Shown: positions 21,091 through 33,793 of the stretch, piece after piece
Numbering within the stretch: position 1 is the first letter of the stretch
How the letters are laid out: each line of letters begins with the position of its first letter
Assembly: GCF_004337985.1 (NCBI RefSeq)
Contig: NC_043744.1
Location: 250,730 to 314,729, forward strand
Direction of reading: 5' to 3'
DNA: 64,000 bases
From: Pyricularia pennisetigena
Lineage: Eukaryota; Ascomycota; Sordariomycetes; Magnaporthales; Pyriculariaceae
Translations under genes and position numbers: made by a program
The notes under the pieces: model-generated
What the model saw: only the letters and a program-made list of their open reading frames with translations
Database searches by the model: none
What the model was told of the DNA's origin: nothing

Positions 21091-22900
21091 GTTAGGGGTT
21101 TTATTAGGTTATCAGCGGGCAGTTGTTTGGATTCCAGGTATTTGAAAATCACTAATCCTTTTATAACTAATTCCCGTACGTAATAAAATTTTAATAACGT
21201 ATATTTAATACGTTGGTGGTGCGTAAGGTTACATACGTTAGCTATAAAACCTATATTATTTCCAAATATTGCAATAAGGCCTTTTATAGGTAGTCTAATC
21301 TTTATAAATAAATTTTTGTATCACTGTGTTTTACGCAGGGTTTCCGTTCAAGTATCGGTTTTGGTTTTTGGAGTGCTTAAAACTATAATGTTAATTTTTT
21401 TGCATTTTCACGTTATAAAACCCTCAAATAGGGTATACAAATATCCGTAAATGGATTTTAAATTTTCCCTTACCCCGGCATAATCGCTATTACTAAAACC
21501 CAGTAATTTTAAGCTTTCAAAACCCCCTATTGATAAATTGGGTGGTAATTCGGCTTTAAATATTCTATGTCCGTAATAAATAAATAAGGACTTAGTACCC
21601 GCTAAATAACTTAATAGGTTTTTAGCTGCCGTTAAGTGGATTATAGTGGTTTTTGTTCAAAAACGTGAAAACCATTAAACCGCAAAACCGATATCCGGGC
21701 GCATTAATAGCATTAAATACATAAGGGTGCCGATAATACGCTGTAATAATTTAATTTCCAACGTATTTACGGGTTTACCCCCGCTATATTATACCACACC
21801 CGGTTATAAAGGAACTAATATAAATTTGCAATTAATTAATCCGAGCGTTGCTAATGCTTCTTTTATATACTAATTTTAATGGAGCCAAAATAGGCGCTTA
21901 AACCTTTTTCTTATAATTTAAACGCCTAAAAAATAGGCTATAGGGCCCCTGTTTTCCAACGCGTATACCTTATTAAAACGGGTTTTTATATTTTAAATAT
22001 ATTGCGATTTAGGATTTATTAGCAGGTAGTCGTTTACAAAGGTAACGATAAAATGTTTGGATTTAACGTTATAAAAAACATCGGGATTAGAGACTAATGG
22101 TTTAAAACCTTTTTTGAAAAATAGGGTTTTAAATTTGTTTTGCCATTTTTTTGGACCCTATTTCAAACGATGTAACGTCTTTTCCAATTGTATAACCTGC
22201 AGTTCTTTCGGGTTATAACCCATTTCCACTAAAACTTTAGCGGTGGTAAAATTACAATTTTTTGCCCATTCGTTAAAACCATTTGGAATTTGCAATTATA
22301 TATTTACGTGGGTAAGGTTATTATTTAAAAACGCACCGATAAAATAAATTTGTTTTATTTCCCAATTTTGTGCATTAGTTATAATCAATAATATACGTCA
22401 GGTAAATGGTATATTAATGTTAGCAAAAATTTCGATATAATTTAGGTTTTTAACCTATAAAACACCCCTAACAACAAACCCAGCTTTGTATTTGATAAAT
22501 TTATTATTTTTATCCTTTTTTAATTTAAATACCGGCCGGGTAAAAACGAATCTACGGCCTATAGGCATTTTAACTTTTGGGATGAAACGGAAGGTTTTTG
22601 CAATAGCGATTTGGTCTAATTTAAACGTTAAAACAGCTAATTATTTAGTATTTTAAGGGTTATTTAAAGCCTATTAATAACTATTTAATTCACCATTTTT
22701 AGTGGGCTTTTTCTTTATCTTCTTTTTGGCTTGAAAATAAAAATAATACAAGTAATTTATATCCATTAAATCTGGGTTCTCGAACTGCGAATTTAATTCC
22801 ATATTTTATATTTTAGTTGCTGAAAACACCGGAATTTCCGTTGTTTTAAATATTGGACTAGGTACCGCTACCGTTATAAGCTTTAGGGGGCGAACGGTAA
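21090..22900 (-). pseudogene. C2 reverse transcriptase and RNase H remnant
   Basis: On the minus strand, RNase H remains near 21,110-21,290 (GNNIGFIANVCNLTHHQRIKY…YYVRELVIKG), aligned to the Copia motif DN.SAI.LA.NP..H.R.KHI…RE. The reverse transcriptase catalytic motif at 22,011-22,040 reads FVNDYLL, where YVDD is required. Many stops break the frame. Confidence 0.75.
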
Positions 22901-22901
22901 A

Positions 22902-24854
22902 CTATACAAGCCTGGCGGGCACTGTATTTTCAGGGTTTTTTGAGGGATAATTATCCGTTGGAACGCTGTTAATTTCGTTTTCAAATTCAAAATTAAAATC
23001 CCCCTTTAAATTTATATTTTCCCCCTTTAAAATTTTCAGCGTTTCCCCTGAAATAGCCAAATTTTCAACGTATATACCCTTTATAATTTTTACGGTAAAG
23101 GTTTTGTATACAGCCCGTTTAACGGGTGCGTAAACCAACATTGTAAAGTTTGATAAATGGGTTAAAAATTTCACCGTTTCGGTGCGGGGAACCAATTTAT
23201 TAAATTTTTGGCGTTTTTTCAGCGGTATAATAACCTGGTATACAGTACCAATAACCCGAAAATACCTTAAATTGGGTTTATGCGGGAATCCAAATTGGAA
23301 TTCGGAATAAAATTCTTCGTAAGGTATTAAATCCCTATTAATTACCGCTGTACGGTTAATTAAATTAACAACGGCAAATAGTAAATAATACCATAAATAT
23401 AATGGTAAACCCGCCGCTATAATGGTAAGCCGAGACCTATCCAAAATAGCCCTAACTGACCGTTCCCTTATTCCGCTTTAACCGTGGTTATAAGGATTCG
23501 AAATGCTAAAATTAACACTTTTGTTTATAAACCAATTTTAAAAGTTTGTATTAACCTCGTACCCCCCATCGAAGTGAAAATTTAGGGGGTAACGCCCGTA
23601 CGTAGTTTTTAAAACCCTAAAAAAGCCTTTAATAGCTATTAAAACCGTAGGTCTGGCTTTATTTTTTAATGGCATAGACCACCGAAAACGCGATTTTCGG
23701 TCCATTAATAACAAAAATACGGGCTTTTTATTGTAAAGATTAAATTTAAAAATCACTGTATTACCTTTTATAAAATCGAAAATATTAGGGGGTGTAGGGA
23801 GTGCGACCTTATTTATACGCCTAACAGAATTAGTTTTAATACAAACAATACAAGTAATTGTCTTAATTTCTGTCGAAATTAGGTAAACCTTCTGTAATTT
23901 TAACGGTTTTTTTTAGCAATAATAACCCTATATGCCCCAAACGTTTATATTATAACAGGGCTTTTTGGGCCTGGATTTCGTTACAATTACCTATAATTCC
24001 GTTTCCTTTAGGGGTTAACCAACCGTCCGTAATCCGTTTTAAGCCTAAAAGGAGGTAATTTACAAGGGCCTGCTCTAAATCCGATGATACAGGAGGTTTT
24101 AACAACGGATTTTGTATATAGGAAACCCCTTTTTTTCGGAAATAATCCCCTTTATATTAGGTTGCATAAAAGGGTCACCTAACGGTGTACCGGGCTTACG
24201 GGCCCCAATTTTACGTGGATTTTCAGGGTTTTTACCGGTAAACTTCTGCGTTACAGGTGAATTTACGTCTATTTCCGTATTTTGTTCGGGATTTAACTTT
24301 TCCGTTACCGTATTTTTTTCCGGTTCCGAATCGGTGTGAATTTTATAATCCTCGTAATTTTCGGGGTTTATATTATTTAATTTTATTTCCAACGGGGCTG
24401 CGTAACCCTTTATAACCCCCTGTAAAACCATATTAAAAATGGTATTATATTTACCTATTACACAAGCGTAATTCGAAGTAACGTGATTTCGAATAAGGAT
24501 ATCGCAATCTTTAACCTTTAAACAAAACAAATATTTAGCGGTATTTAAACGTCCCCACGTTTTCCGATTTTTATCGTACAGGGTATTTTTTAATAATACC
24601 CCCTCTATATTATATTGTATAAAGCCATTAACGATATTTATTGCAAACGAAGGAATATATAAAACGTTATTTAACGTAGCCTTTTTAAATTCGTCAGTTT
24701 CTTGGCCGTAACGGACCTGTATTTTTACAACTCCGGTATTTACAAATTTAACAGGACCACTTCTTATACCGATTTCGACTGTAAAACCGGGGGTAAAATC
24801 GGTAAAAAACTGCTTATTTGCAAAAATATAATGCGTACTACCTATATCGTACAA
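22902..24854 (-). pseudogene. C2 protease and integrase remnant
   Basis: Three open stretches remain. 24,854-24,099 holds the protease (YDIGSTHYIFANKQFF, D-x-G active site) and the pre-integrase region (…YLFCLKVKDCDIL). 23,756-23,538 holds the integrase core (LLMDRKSRFRW…FHFDGGYE). 23,444-22,902 holds the integrase C-terminal part (DRSRLTIIAAGLPLYLWYYL…RAVYKTFTVKI). Copia order is preserved. The integrase zinc domain lies between, in a broken frame. Confidence 0.82.
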
Positions 24855-24959
24855 AATAAGGTAACCTAACCTCTATGGTTTAGGGGTCCCTTTTACGCCG
24901 CGTCCAAACTTCGTTTGAACCCTAAAATTAGCTAATAAAACCTATAAGTTCAACGTTTT

Positions 24960-26201
24960 ACCGGTATCTGTTTACGAATCCGAATCCGAATCCGAACGTG
25001 ATTTTATAATTCCGCTAATAACTGAATTAACCTCCTATTCCAGGGCGTTATACGTTGCGCCTTCGTTCACGTCACCTAAAATCGAGCCCGTAAATAATTC
25101 AAAATCTATAAATATTATGGACGTTCCAGCGGTTGATTTGCTGGAATTGGAGGATTTAATATTTTTTGCAAAAACAAAATCCGAATTAGAATTTTTACTT
25201 TTTTTTCGTAATTTAAAGGTGTTTTCCTACCCATTATTTTCCTTTTTAACGTCCTTTTTAACGTTTTTTTTACCCGTTTTTTTGCTTTTAAACCTATAAT
25301 TAGCGGCTTTAGCCGTTATAAAACCTGAAATCGAATTTTCGGATATAAGGTCCGCCATAAAATATTGCAAATTTAACTTTTCCGAATTTTGGCTTATTGC
25401 CTGCAAAACCCGTTGGGTACTGCGTTGGCGTTCGGTCCAAATGGGGAATATCCCCTCCAGGGCCCGTAAATACTAGTTTCGTACGTTTACGGGGTTACTT
25501 TGCACGTTAATATTCGCTAATTTAGCTACTAATAAGTTAAAACGGTTGTTAAATTTAGGTATTATTCCTTTAAATTTCGAAATATTTAAAGCCTGGAATT
25601 CCCGATATAGTAAATTTCGACTTATTTCGGGTGCAACGGAATAATCATTTTCCTGGGCTTTATAAACCGTTACGGGGCTGGAATGCCATATAATAAATTT
25701 TAAAAATTCCTTGGTTAAATTGTTTTTTATAAATAATGATAGGATTAATTGCTCGTGTTCTGGTAAAATATAACCAATTTCAGGGTTGGAAATAGATTTC
25801 GCTGCTTTTATAACCCTAAATTGTATTTTTAACGCCTATTTCCACAAATCGTAATTGCTAACCCCTATTAATTTACAGTTTTCGGGGAAGGAAAATACCC
25901 GTTTCGATAATTCTTTACCTATCCCGTCACCTGAAATTAGATTACCGAGTGGATCAGGGGGTGCGGTAACGGGTTTGTTTTCCGAATAACCATTAAAATT
26001 AGTAAGATCACCGCTTTTCAAAGTTAATAGGGCAGTTGATTGTTAAATTATCCTTTAAAATTAATTTATTTGCGTAATTAACGCCTTTAATTGCAGGTTT
26101 TGGGCCTGTAATTTAGCGGTTGAAATTTTGTTTAAACTGGGTTCAGGCCCCCTATCTGTTGGAATTGGGCCTGGAAAGCCCGGCATAAGGCTATTTTCCA
26201 T
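24960..26201 (-). pseudogene. C2 gag remnant
   Basis: The likely start is the ATG at 26,201 (MENSLMPGFPGPIPTDRG), conserved in C4 at 33,018 (MENSLIAGLPGPIPTNRG). Open pieces include 26,021-25,836. Internal stops come from RIP. The function, capsid, is inferred from position and from conservation between the two copies. Confidence 0.65.
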
Positions 26202-26999
26202 TGCAAAGTAACCTAAATTATTATTGCAATTCACTAATTTATAATTATAATGAACTAACCTAATTATCTAAGGGTAAATACCTTATTTAATTTAGGATTT
26301 GCTATACCGTTAACCTTTTAACGGGTATAAACCTATAATTGCCAATTATAGGGTTTATTGCTATTTTTAATGGTCAAAATCCATTAAAATACAGGGTTGG
26401 AATCCTTAAAATCCCCAATTAGTAAATACCCTGGTATTTATACCAATCCAAATGCACGTAACAAATTGAATTCGTTAAATGGGTGCGGGGTAAACTGCAG
26501 GGTATCGTGCAGGGTAAATTGCAGGGTATTATGCAAAATAAACTAACCATTAACGTAATTCCGTTAATAGGTTTATGGGTTATTGTAAGCCCTATTAAAC
26601 GCATTAAAATTTAATGGGTTATTAACGAACGAATACAGGGGTTGTTGGCCCTAATTCGCTAACGTAAACCCTATTAAAATTTTAAACCAATTACAATGGC
26701 GTGCACGATCCACAAAAACCATACCAAAAATTTTGGATTTGCAATGCAAACGATCGCTGCAATACCTAAAAGGGCCTAAATCGAACGCTAATTTTTAGCG
26801 ATCCCTATTGTAACTACAGGGGGTTAAGTGCTAAATTAGCGCTTAAAACCAGCAATTTTGCACAAAAACAGCAATATTTTCGTTAATATACGTACTGTAA
26901 AAATGCGACAATAACCAAAATAAAACCTAAATTTCAAGGTTTCCAACGATATAAAATGCATTTTAATGGATAAATTAAAACTTTTCCGGGTTTATAACC
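26202..26999 (-). other. C2 5' leader with primer binding site
   Basis: A non-coding leader between gag and the 5' LTR. The primer site is 26,986-26,999 (minus strand GGTTATAAACCCGG). C4 has a closely related leader at 33,019-33,793. Confidence 0.65.
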
Positions 27000-28217
27000 T
27001 ATTAACAATATAAATTGCTAATAGGGGGTTAGGTATTTGTGAACATGGCTAGCGCAGGGCTTAATATATTAGCTACCCTGCATTATCATATAGCAGCTAG
27101 CATGGGCTAATTCTATTAGTCACCCTGCATCGAGTAAATAAATAAATAACAAATAAAACGTATACGCCTTTATACACACAAAGCTTTATATATCACGTCT
27201 TAGTTTATAGTTTCAACAACAAAACAAATACGTCATATATAATCTAGCTTAGTGGTATAATGCACGTACTGTAATCTATATCATATATACGTTGTTGAAG
27301 CGCGTGGGTTCGAATCCCGTTGTGGTCGAAGATTTTCTGTGCATGCATAAGCACAATAGGCCGTTAGGCTTAATGGGCCGTTAGGCTCAATAGGTCGGCA
27401 GGTCAGTCACATGAATAAGGCCAAATCATGTAACGTGACCCCGCATTCCGGACATCCGGATCGAAGATCTGCACCTACGGATTCGAACACGTAATTCACA
27501 ACTTAGCCTTAGATTCATCACCTTCATACCTTCATCGATTCAACGATTCAACGAATCGATTGTGCAACAATATATTATCTCTATTACCCGCTAGCAGACG
27601 GTTATCTGCCATTTCAACGTTCCATCAACCTTATACGTGATCCACTTTTCCCCGCGTTCAAAATTAAGCTTATTCTATTTCGTAACCTCCTCACAATATT
27701 AGCTTAAATGCGGCGTGGTGCTAATTGCGGTGTAAAAACCTGTAATTATAGGGTTTATATATACTAAATTTATTAATTTTGGGATTGATAAATTTAATTT
27801 ATTGGTAGGGGAAATTTTGTTTTATTTCCCTTACATATTTTCCGACATCGAAATGGGGGTCCGCACCCCGCAAAAAACTTCCGGTGCTGCGTACGATTTT
27901 CCGAAAAATTATTTTGTATACGTTGTTGAAAAAACACCCTTATTTCCATACAAACCATTTCTGGGTTCGCATTCATTTGCTAATTTGGTGAAAATTTCAA
28001 CCCGGTACAGGGTAGCTGACTCCTCAGTGCAGGGTGGGTATTAAACCCGGTATAAGGTGAAACCCCATTCGCTGATTTTGAATCGCAATTCCTGCAACAC
28101 ATAAAATATAACAGAAAATCTAACAACCTCAGCAGCCCCACTTCGGCACTATCTATTGCGGCTTATATACAAATAAAAGTGGACCCATTACATGCTAAAT
28201 AACGCATATAATTAACA
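27000..28217 (-). repeat. C2 5' LTR, interrupted by a solo LTR
   Basis: Outside the 658-bp insertion and its 5-bp duplication it is 555 bp. It starts tattaaca (TG changed to TA) at 27,000 and ends aattaaca at 28,217, followed by ataat. Confidence 0.87.
27038..27695 (+). mobile_element. Solo LTR of the C1 family
   Basis: A 658-bp TG…CA copy of the C1 LTR with no internal region. Flanks are gtatt and atatt, one G/A difference from a perfect 5-bp duplication. It probably arose by recombination between the two LTRs of a former C1-type element. It retains the tRNA-like block at 27,245-27,318. Confidence 0.9.
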
Positions 28218-28222
28218 ATAAT

Positions 28223-29079
28223 AAATAGGAACGAACGGGAAACGAGGATAGACGATATAAAAATAGTATAAATAAAAAACAAGGCGATGGGGAAACGGGA
28301 AAAAATCGATAAAATAATTAAAAAAGGAGGAAACGGGGACGAAAAAAAATAAAAATACAAAACAAATTCGGGTGGACGAAAAATTGGAAAATAAAAGGGA
28401 TTAGGACGATAACGCGGGAAAATTGCAAAAGGTAAAAACCGCAATTACCACGGGAAATAAACTGTACCAATAAATAAATAAACCTATACCGCCCAAAATT
28501 AAAGGAAAATAAACCGCGATAACCACCCGCAAACGGTAGGTAGAATAAAAAAACCACGATATTATTATAATTAAAAGTAAAAGGGCAAAAACACGACCAC
28601 GGTTTTACACCGCCCAAAATAAAAGGAAGGTAAACCGCGATAATCACCTATAAACGGTGGGTACGATAAAAAAACCATAATACCATTATAACCAAAGGTA
28701 GGAGGGCAAAACCCGACCACGGCCCTATACCGCCCAAAATAAAAGGAAAGTAAACCGCGACAATTACCCGTAAACGGTAAATACGATAAAAAAACCACGA
28801 TATAATCGCAACCAAAAACGGGAGGGCAAAATTCGGCTACGGATTTATATTATTTAAAATAAGGAAAAGGCGAATTACAATAACCGCCCGTAAATGGAAC
28901 GGGGGATAAAAAACCCGCGATATAACCGCGGCCGAAAATAAACGAACAAAACCCAATTACGGTTTTATACCGCCCAAAATAATGGACGGGTAAATTATAA
29001 TAGGGCACGCGCCCGTTGGATTATCCTTTTATTTTTGAATGGGGATTATACCCGATAAAAAACGGGCGAATGCGGGTTA
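28223..29079 (+). other. G2 3' region with basic tandem repeats
   Basis: Continuation of G2 after C2, matching G1 from about 19,652. The array of roughly 120-bp units runs from about 28,487 to 28,970. A plus-strand frame (29,039-29,236, GIIPDKKRANAGYIMDSYLRH) runs into the 3' LTR and aligns in frame with G1. Confidence 0.7.
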
Positions 29080-29268
29080 TATTATGGATTCGTACCTAAG
29101 GCACGTATTACGTAATAAAATACAAAAGCGGGTTAGGGATAATATATCAAGGGAAAAATATTACCACGACCCGGATATACACCTTTTCCTTCCTTCTTCC
29201 CCCAACGTTAATAATAATATTAATCATGATACTTAACGGTTCCAAGGCCGTTGGTTTACCCAATAACA
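29080..29268 (+). repeat. G2 3' LTR (189 bp)
   Basis: It starts tattatggatt and ends caataaca, similar to both G1 LTRs. It is followed by a second copy of its tail plus ccgattt (23-bp tandem, 29,253-29,298). Confidence 0.85.
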
Positions 29269-29299
29269 CCGATTTGGTTTACCCTATAACACCGATTTG

Positions 29300-29800
29300 G
29301 TTTAGGTAAAGCGCACCAGTTTACGTTTAACCGTGCGTTCCTCGTTTAGGCTACCGAATACTCCCTTAAAACATTTTTCGAAATTTTCGTAATCGTCGAA
29401 AATGCGGTTAATTTCAATTTTACGGTTTTTTTCCTTATTTCAATCCAAATAATTTCGTAGGATTAGTTCGAACCAGGCGAGCGCATCGCCCTTTAATAAC
29501 GAAATTACGTAAATAATTTTATTTACGTTATTATCGAAGTTATCCTCGTTAAAGTAAAAATAGGCCCGGGTTCCTCTAAAAAATCCCTGCACAATACCGG
29601 GGGTATTATTATAAGGTAATAATAAAAAGTATTTAATATAATTCCTATTAATTTGATTATTTTATTCGGTCATTTGTTCCTCGAATTATCGATTTTTTGT
29701 TTGGAGCATCGCGACCATTTGGCGCAATGCGTTAGCGTTGGCCGGAGCGTTAATAGTAAAAGGGATTTAAAGGGTGGTTTTGTTGGAAAATATTGTTTCG
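29300..29800 (-). pseudogene. G3 Ty3/gypsy gag fragment
   Basis: On the minus strand, translation gives a gypsy Gag domain: NALRQMVAMLQTK, then YNNTPGIVQGFFRGTRAYF, then VISLLKGDALAWFELIL, ending EERTVKRKLVRF near 29,310. The LKGDALAWF motif is typical of retrotransposon Gag. It is cut at about 29,269 by the end of G2, so the rest of G3 should lie beyond G2 to the left of the window. A few stops are present. Confidence 0.78.
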
Positions 29801-29853
29801 GCGATACTATTCGGTATATTTTAAGGCAGAATATTAAATAAAAGCAAGTAAAA

Positions 29854-30287
29854 TGTTACGATTAAGGTCTTTGGTGATTTGTTTTTAGGGTAAAATAGAA
29901 TGGGTTATAGCAATTAAGCGTTTTAATTGGGTAATTGGGGATTTTTAATAGATACAGTGAAATTATAATCGATTCCTGGGTAAATGATTAGTTAATTGCT
30001 GCTAAATAATCCTAAACTAAATTTTATTTATATGTTAATAAGCGTGTTTTATATGAATTATATCCCGAACGTAATCTTTTTAATTTTACTAAATTAGTGA
30101 AATTATTCTCCTTAATCCGTTGTGATTTCACAAGATTATTGAGATTATTTCCTTGGCAGTTACGTGAAGTTACGTGATTCCATCCTTATATAATCCCGTT
30201 TCCGTCGGTCGGGTTCCGTGTGTCGTTAGGAGGGGTGTGACCCCGCCTGGCCTTGTTGGTACCGGCCCAACTTGTCTGGTCGTAACA
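29854..30287 (-). repeat. G3 5' LTR (434 bp)
   Basis: It is bounded by TGTTACGA and TCGTAACA, a perfect 8-bp terminal inverted repeat with TG…CA ends. It lies between the gag remnant and C4 sequence, as a 5' LTR on the minus strand should. Confidence 0.75.
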
Positions 30288-30299
30288 CGTTAGTCCGCT

Positions 30300-31700
30300 T
30301 TAGCCGTGGTTATAGGGATTCGAAATGCTAAAATTCACACTTTTGCTTATAAACCAATTTTGAAAAGTTTATATTAACTTCGTACCCCCCATCGAAGTGA
30401 AAATTCAAGGGGTAGCGCCCGTACGTAGTTTGTAAAACCTTAAAAAAAACCTCTAATAAACACTAAAACCGTAGGTCCGGTTTTATTTTTCAATGGGATC
30501 GAGCACCGAAAACGTGATTTTCGGTCCATTAATAACAAAAATACGGGCTTTTTATTGTAAGGATTAAATTTAAAAATCACTGTATTACCCTTTATAAAAT
30601 CGAAAATATTAGGGGGTATAGGGAGTGCGATTTTATTTATACGCCTAACAAAAATAGCTTTAACGCAAGCAATATAGGTAATTGCCCTATTTTTGTCAAA
30701 ATTAGGTAAACCTTTTATAATTTTAGCGGTCTTTTTAGCAACAATAACCCTATATACCCCAAACGCCTATATTATAATAAGGTTTTTTGGGCGTGGATTT
30801 TGTTACAATTACCTGTAATTCCGTTTCCTTTACAAGTTAACCAATTGTCCGTAGCTCGTTTAAACCCTGAAAAGAGGTAATTTACAGGGGTCTGCTTTAA
30901 ATCCGAAAATAAAAAAGGTTTTAATAACGGACTTTTTGTATGGGAAACCCCTTTTTTTCGGAAATAATCCCCTTTATATTAGGTTGCATAAAAGGGTCAC
31001 CTAACGGTATACCGGGCCTACGGGACCCAATCTCACGTGGATTTTCAGGGTTTTTACCGCTAAATTTCTGCGTTACAGGTGAATTTACGTCTATTTCCGT
31101 ATTTTGTTCGGGATTTAGCTTTTCCGTTACCGTATTTTTTTCCGGTTCCGAATCGGTGTAAATTCTATAATCCTCGTAATTTTCGGGGTTTATATTATTT
31201 AACTTTATTTCCAACGGGGTTGCGTAACCCTTTATAACCCCCTGTAAAACCATGTTAAAAATGGTATTATGTTTACCTATTACACAGGCGTAATTCGAAA
31301 TTTTTGGTATATTTCGAATAAAAATATCGCACCCTTTAACCTCTAAACAAAACAAATGTTTAGCGGTATTTAAACGTTTTTACGTTTTGTGATCCTTATC
31401 GTACAAGGTCTTTTTTAATAATACGCCCCTTATATTATAATATATAAAGCTATTAAAGATATTTATTCAAAACGAGGGGATATATAAAACGTTATTTAAC
31501 GTAATTTTTCTAAATTCGTCAGTTTTTTGGCCGTAACGGACCTATATTTTCACAATTCCGGTATTTGCAGGTTTAACAGGGCCATTCCCTGTACCGTTTT
31601 CGACTGTAAAACCGGGGGTATAATCGGTAAAAAATTGTTTATTTACAAAAATATCGTGCGTATTACCTGTATTGTACAGGATAGGGTAACCTAGTTTCCA
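30300..31700 (-). pseudogene. C4 protease and integrase remnant
   Basis: The best open stretch is 31,355-30,921 (CLEVKGCDIFIRNIPK… to GFPIQKVRY), aligned with C2 24,540-24,105. The protease region near 31,650 and the integrase core near 30,500 are recognisable only by alignment to C2. Frames are broken. Confidence 0.7.
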
Positions 31701-31759
31701 AAGTTTAGTGGTCCTTTTTACGCCGCGTCCAAATTTCGTTTTAGCCTTAAAATAAGCTG

Positions 31760-33018
31760 CTAAAACCTGTGGTTTTAACGTTTTACCGGTATCGGTTTCC
31801 GAATCCGAATCCGAACGTAATTTTATAATTCCGCTAATAACGGAATTAACCTTTTATTCCAAAGCGTTATACACTACGCATTCGTTAACGTTACCTGGAA
31901 TCGAACCCGTAAGTAATTCGAAATCCATAAAAATTATGGACGTTCCAGCGGTTAATTCGCTGGAGTTGGAGGATTTAGTATTTTTTGCAAAAACAGAATC
32001 CGAATTAAAGTTTTTATTTTTTTCGTAATTTGGAGGTGTTTTCCTGCCTATTATTTTCCTTTTTAACGCTTTTAGTAGCGTTTTTTTACCCGTCTTTCTA
32101 CTTTTAAACCTACAATCAGCGGCCTTAACCGTTATCAAGCCTAAAATCGAATTTTCGGATATAAAATCCGCCATAAGGTATTACAAATTTAATTTTTCCG
32201 AATTTTGGCCTATTGCCTGCAAAGCCCGTTGGGTATTGCGTTGGCGTTCGGTCCAAATAGGCAATATCCCCTCCAAAACCCGTACGTACTAATTTCGTAC
32301 GTTTACGGGGTTAATTTGCACGTTAATATTTGTTGATTTAATTACCAGTAAATTAAAACGGTTGTTAAATTTAGGTATTAATCCTTGAAATTTCGAAAAA
32401 TTTAAGGCGTGGAATTCCCGATATAATAAATTTCGACTAATTTCGGGTGCAACGGAATAATTTTTTTCCAGGGTTTTATAAGCCGTTACGGGGCTGGAAT
32501 GCCATATAATGGATTTCAAAGGTTTTTTTGGTTAAATTGTTTTTTATAAACAATAATACGATTAATTGTTCGTATTCCGGTAGGGTATAACCATTTTCAG
32601 GGTTGGAAATAAATTCCGCTGTTTTTGTAACTTTAAATTATACTATAAACGCCTATTTCCACAAATTGTGATTGCTAACCCCTATTAATTTACAATTGTC
32701 GGGGAAAGGAAATACTCGTTTCGATAGTTTTTCATTTATCCCGTCACTTGAAATCAAGTTACCGGGTGGATTAAAGGGTGCGGTAGCGGGTTTATTTTCC
32801 GAATTATTATTAAAATTAGTGGAATTACCGCTTTTTAGGGTTAATAACGCAGTTAATTGTTAAATTGTCCCTTAAAATTAATTGATTTACGAGGTTAACG
32901 CTTTTAATTGCAGGTTTTGGGCCTGTAATTTAGCGGTTAAAACTTCGTTTGGGTTAGGTTTAGGTCCCCGATTTGTTGGAATTGGGCCTGGAAGGCCCGC
33001 TATAAGGCTGTTTTCCAT
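31760..33018 (-). pseudogene. C4 gag remnant
   Basis: The likely start is the ATG at 33,018 (MENSLIAGLPGPIPTNRG), as in C2. Open stretches are 32,519-32,289 and 32,174-31,854 (ADFISENSILGLITVKAADC…), the latter Lys-rich. Interrupted by stops. Confidence 0.62.
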
Positions 33019-33793
33019 TGTAGGGTAATTTAAATTATAATTGCAATTCGCTTATTTATAGCTGTAATTAATTAACCTAATCGCCTAAGGATAAATACCT
33101 TATTTAATTTAGTATTTGTTATGCCGTTTGCCATTGAACGGGTTTAGGCCTGTAGTTGCCAATTATAGGGTTTATTGCTATTTTTAATGGTTAAAATCCA
33201 TTAAAATACAGGGTTAGAATCCCTAAAATCCGCAATTAATGGGTGCCCTGCTATTTGTACCAATCCAGGTGCACGTAACGAATTTAATTCGTTAAATGGG
33301 TGCAGGGTAAGGTAGAGGGTATCGTACAGGGTAACGAACCAATTAACGTAATTCCGCAATATGGGTTTATGGGTTATTATAAACCCTATTAAGCGCATTA
33401 GAATTTTGTGGGCTATTGCGAGCGAATACAGGGGTTTTTGGCCCTAATTCGTTAGCGTAAACCCTATTAAAAATTTGAACCAATCACAGTGGCGCGCACA
33501 ATCCACAAAAACCATACCAAAAATTTTGGATTTGCAATGCAAACGATCGCTGCAATACCTAAAAAGGCCTAAATCGAACGCTAATTTTTAGCGATCCCCA
33601 TTGTAAATACAGGGGGTTAGGTGCTGAATTAGCGCCTAAAACTAACAATTTCGCACAAAAAACTGCAATATTTTCGTTAATATACGTGCTGTAAAAATGC
33701 GACAATAACCAAAATAAAACCTAAACTTTAGGCTTTCCAGCGATGCAAAATGCATTTTAATGCACAAATTAAAACCTTTTTGGGCTTATAGCC

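Larger units (their letters stand above)
12368..28217 (-). mobile_element. C2: Copia element (minus strand) with G1 and a solo LTR nested inside
   Basis: Direct 555-bp LTRs lie at 12,368-12,922 (3' LTR) and 27,000-28,217 (5' LTR, interrupted), flanked by ataat on both sides. Internal minus-strand remnants run from gag (starting at 26,201) through protease, integrase, reverse transcriptase and RNase H (about 21,100). The gypsy G1 is inserted in the 3' untranslated part with a taacc duplication. The element is strongly RIP-mutated, with catalytic residues lost. Confidence 0.92.
9152..29268 (+). mobile_element. G2: Ty3/gypsy chromovirus (3' half), split by C2
   Basis: G2 is present as 9,152-12,367 and 28,223-29,268. 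The two parts join perfectly when C2 and one copy of its ataat duplication (12,363-12,367 and 28,218-28,222) are removed, and they parallel 16,549-20,688 of the complete copy G1. It begins mid-pol at 9,152 because C3 is inserted there; gag, protease and reverse transcriptase lie to the left of the window. It ends with a 189-bp LTR (29,080-29,268). G2 is heavily RIP-mutated. Confidence 0.85.

Noticed and set aside
24112..24339. Plus-strand ORF with a near copy at 30,940-31,161
   Set aside because: Antisense shadow of the Copia protease-integrase linker in C2 and C4.
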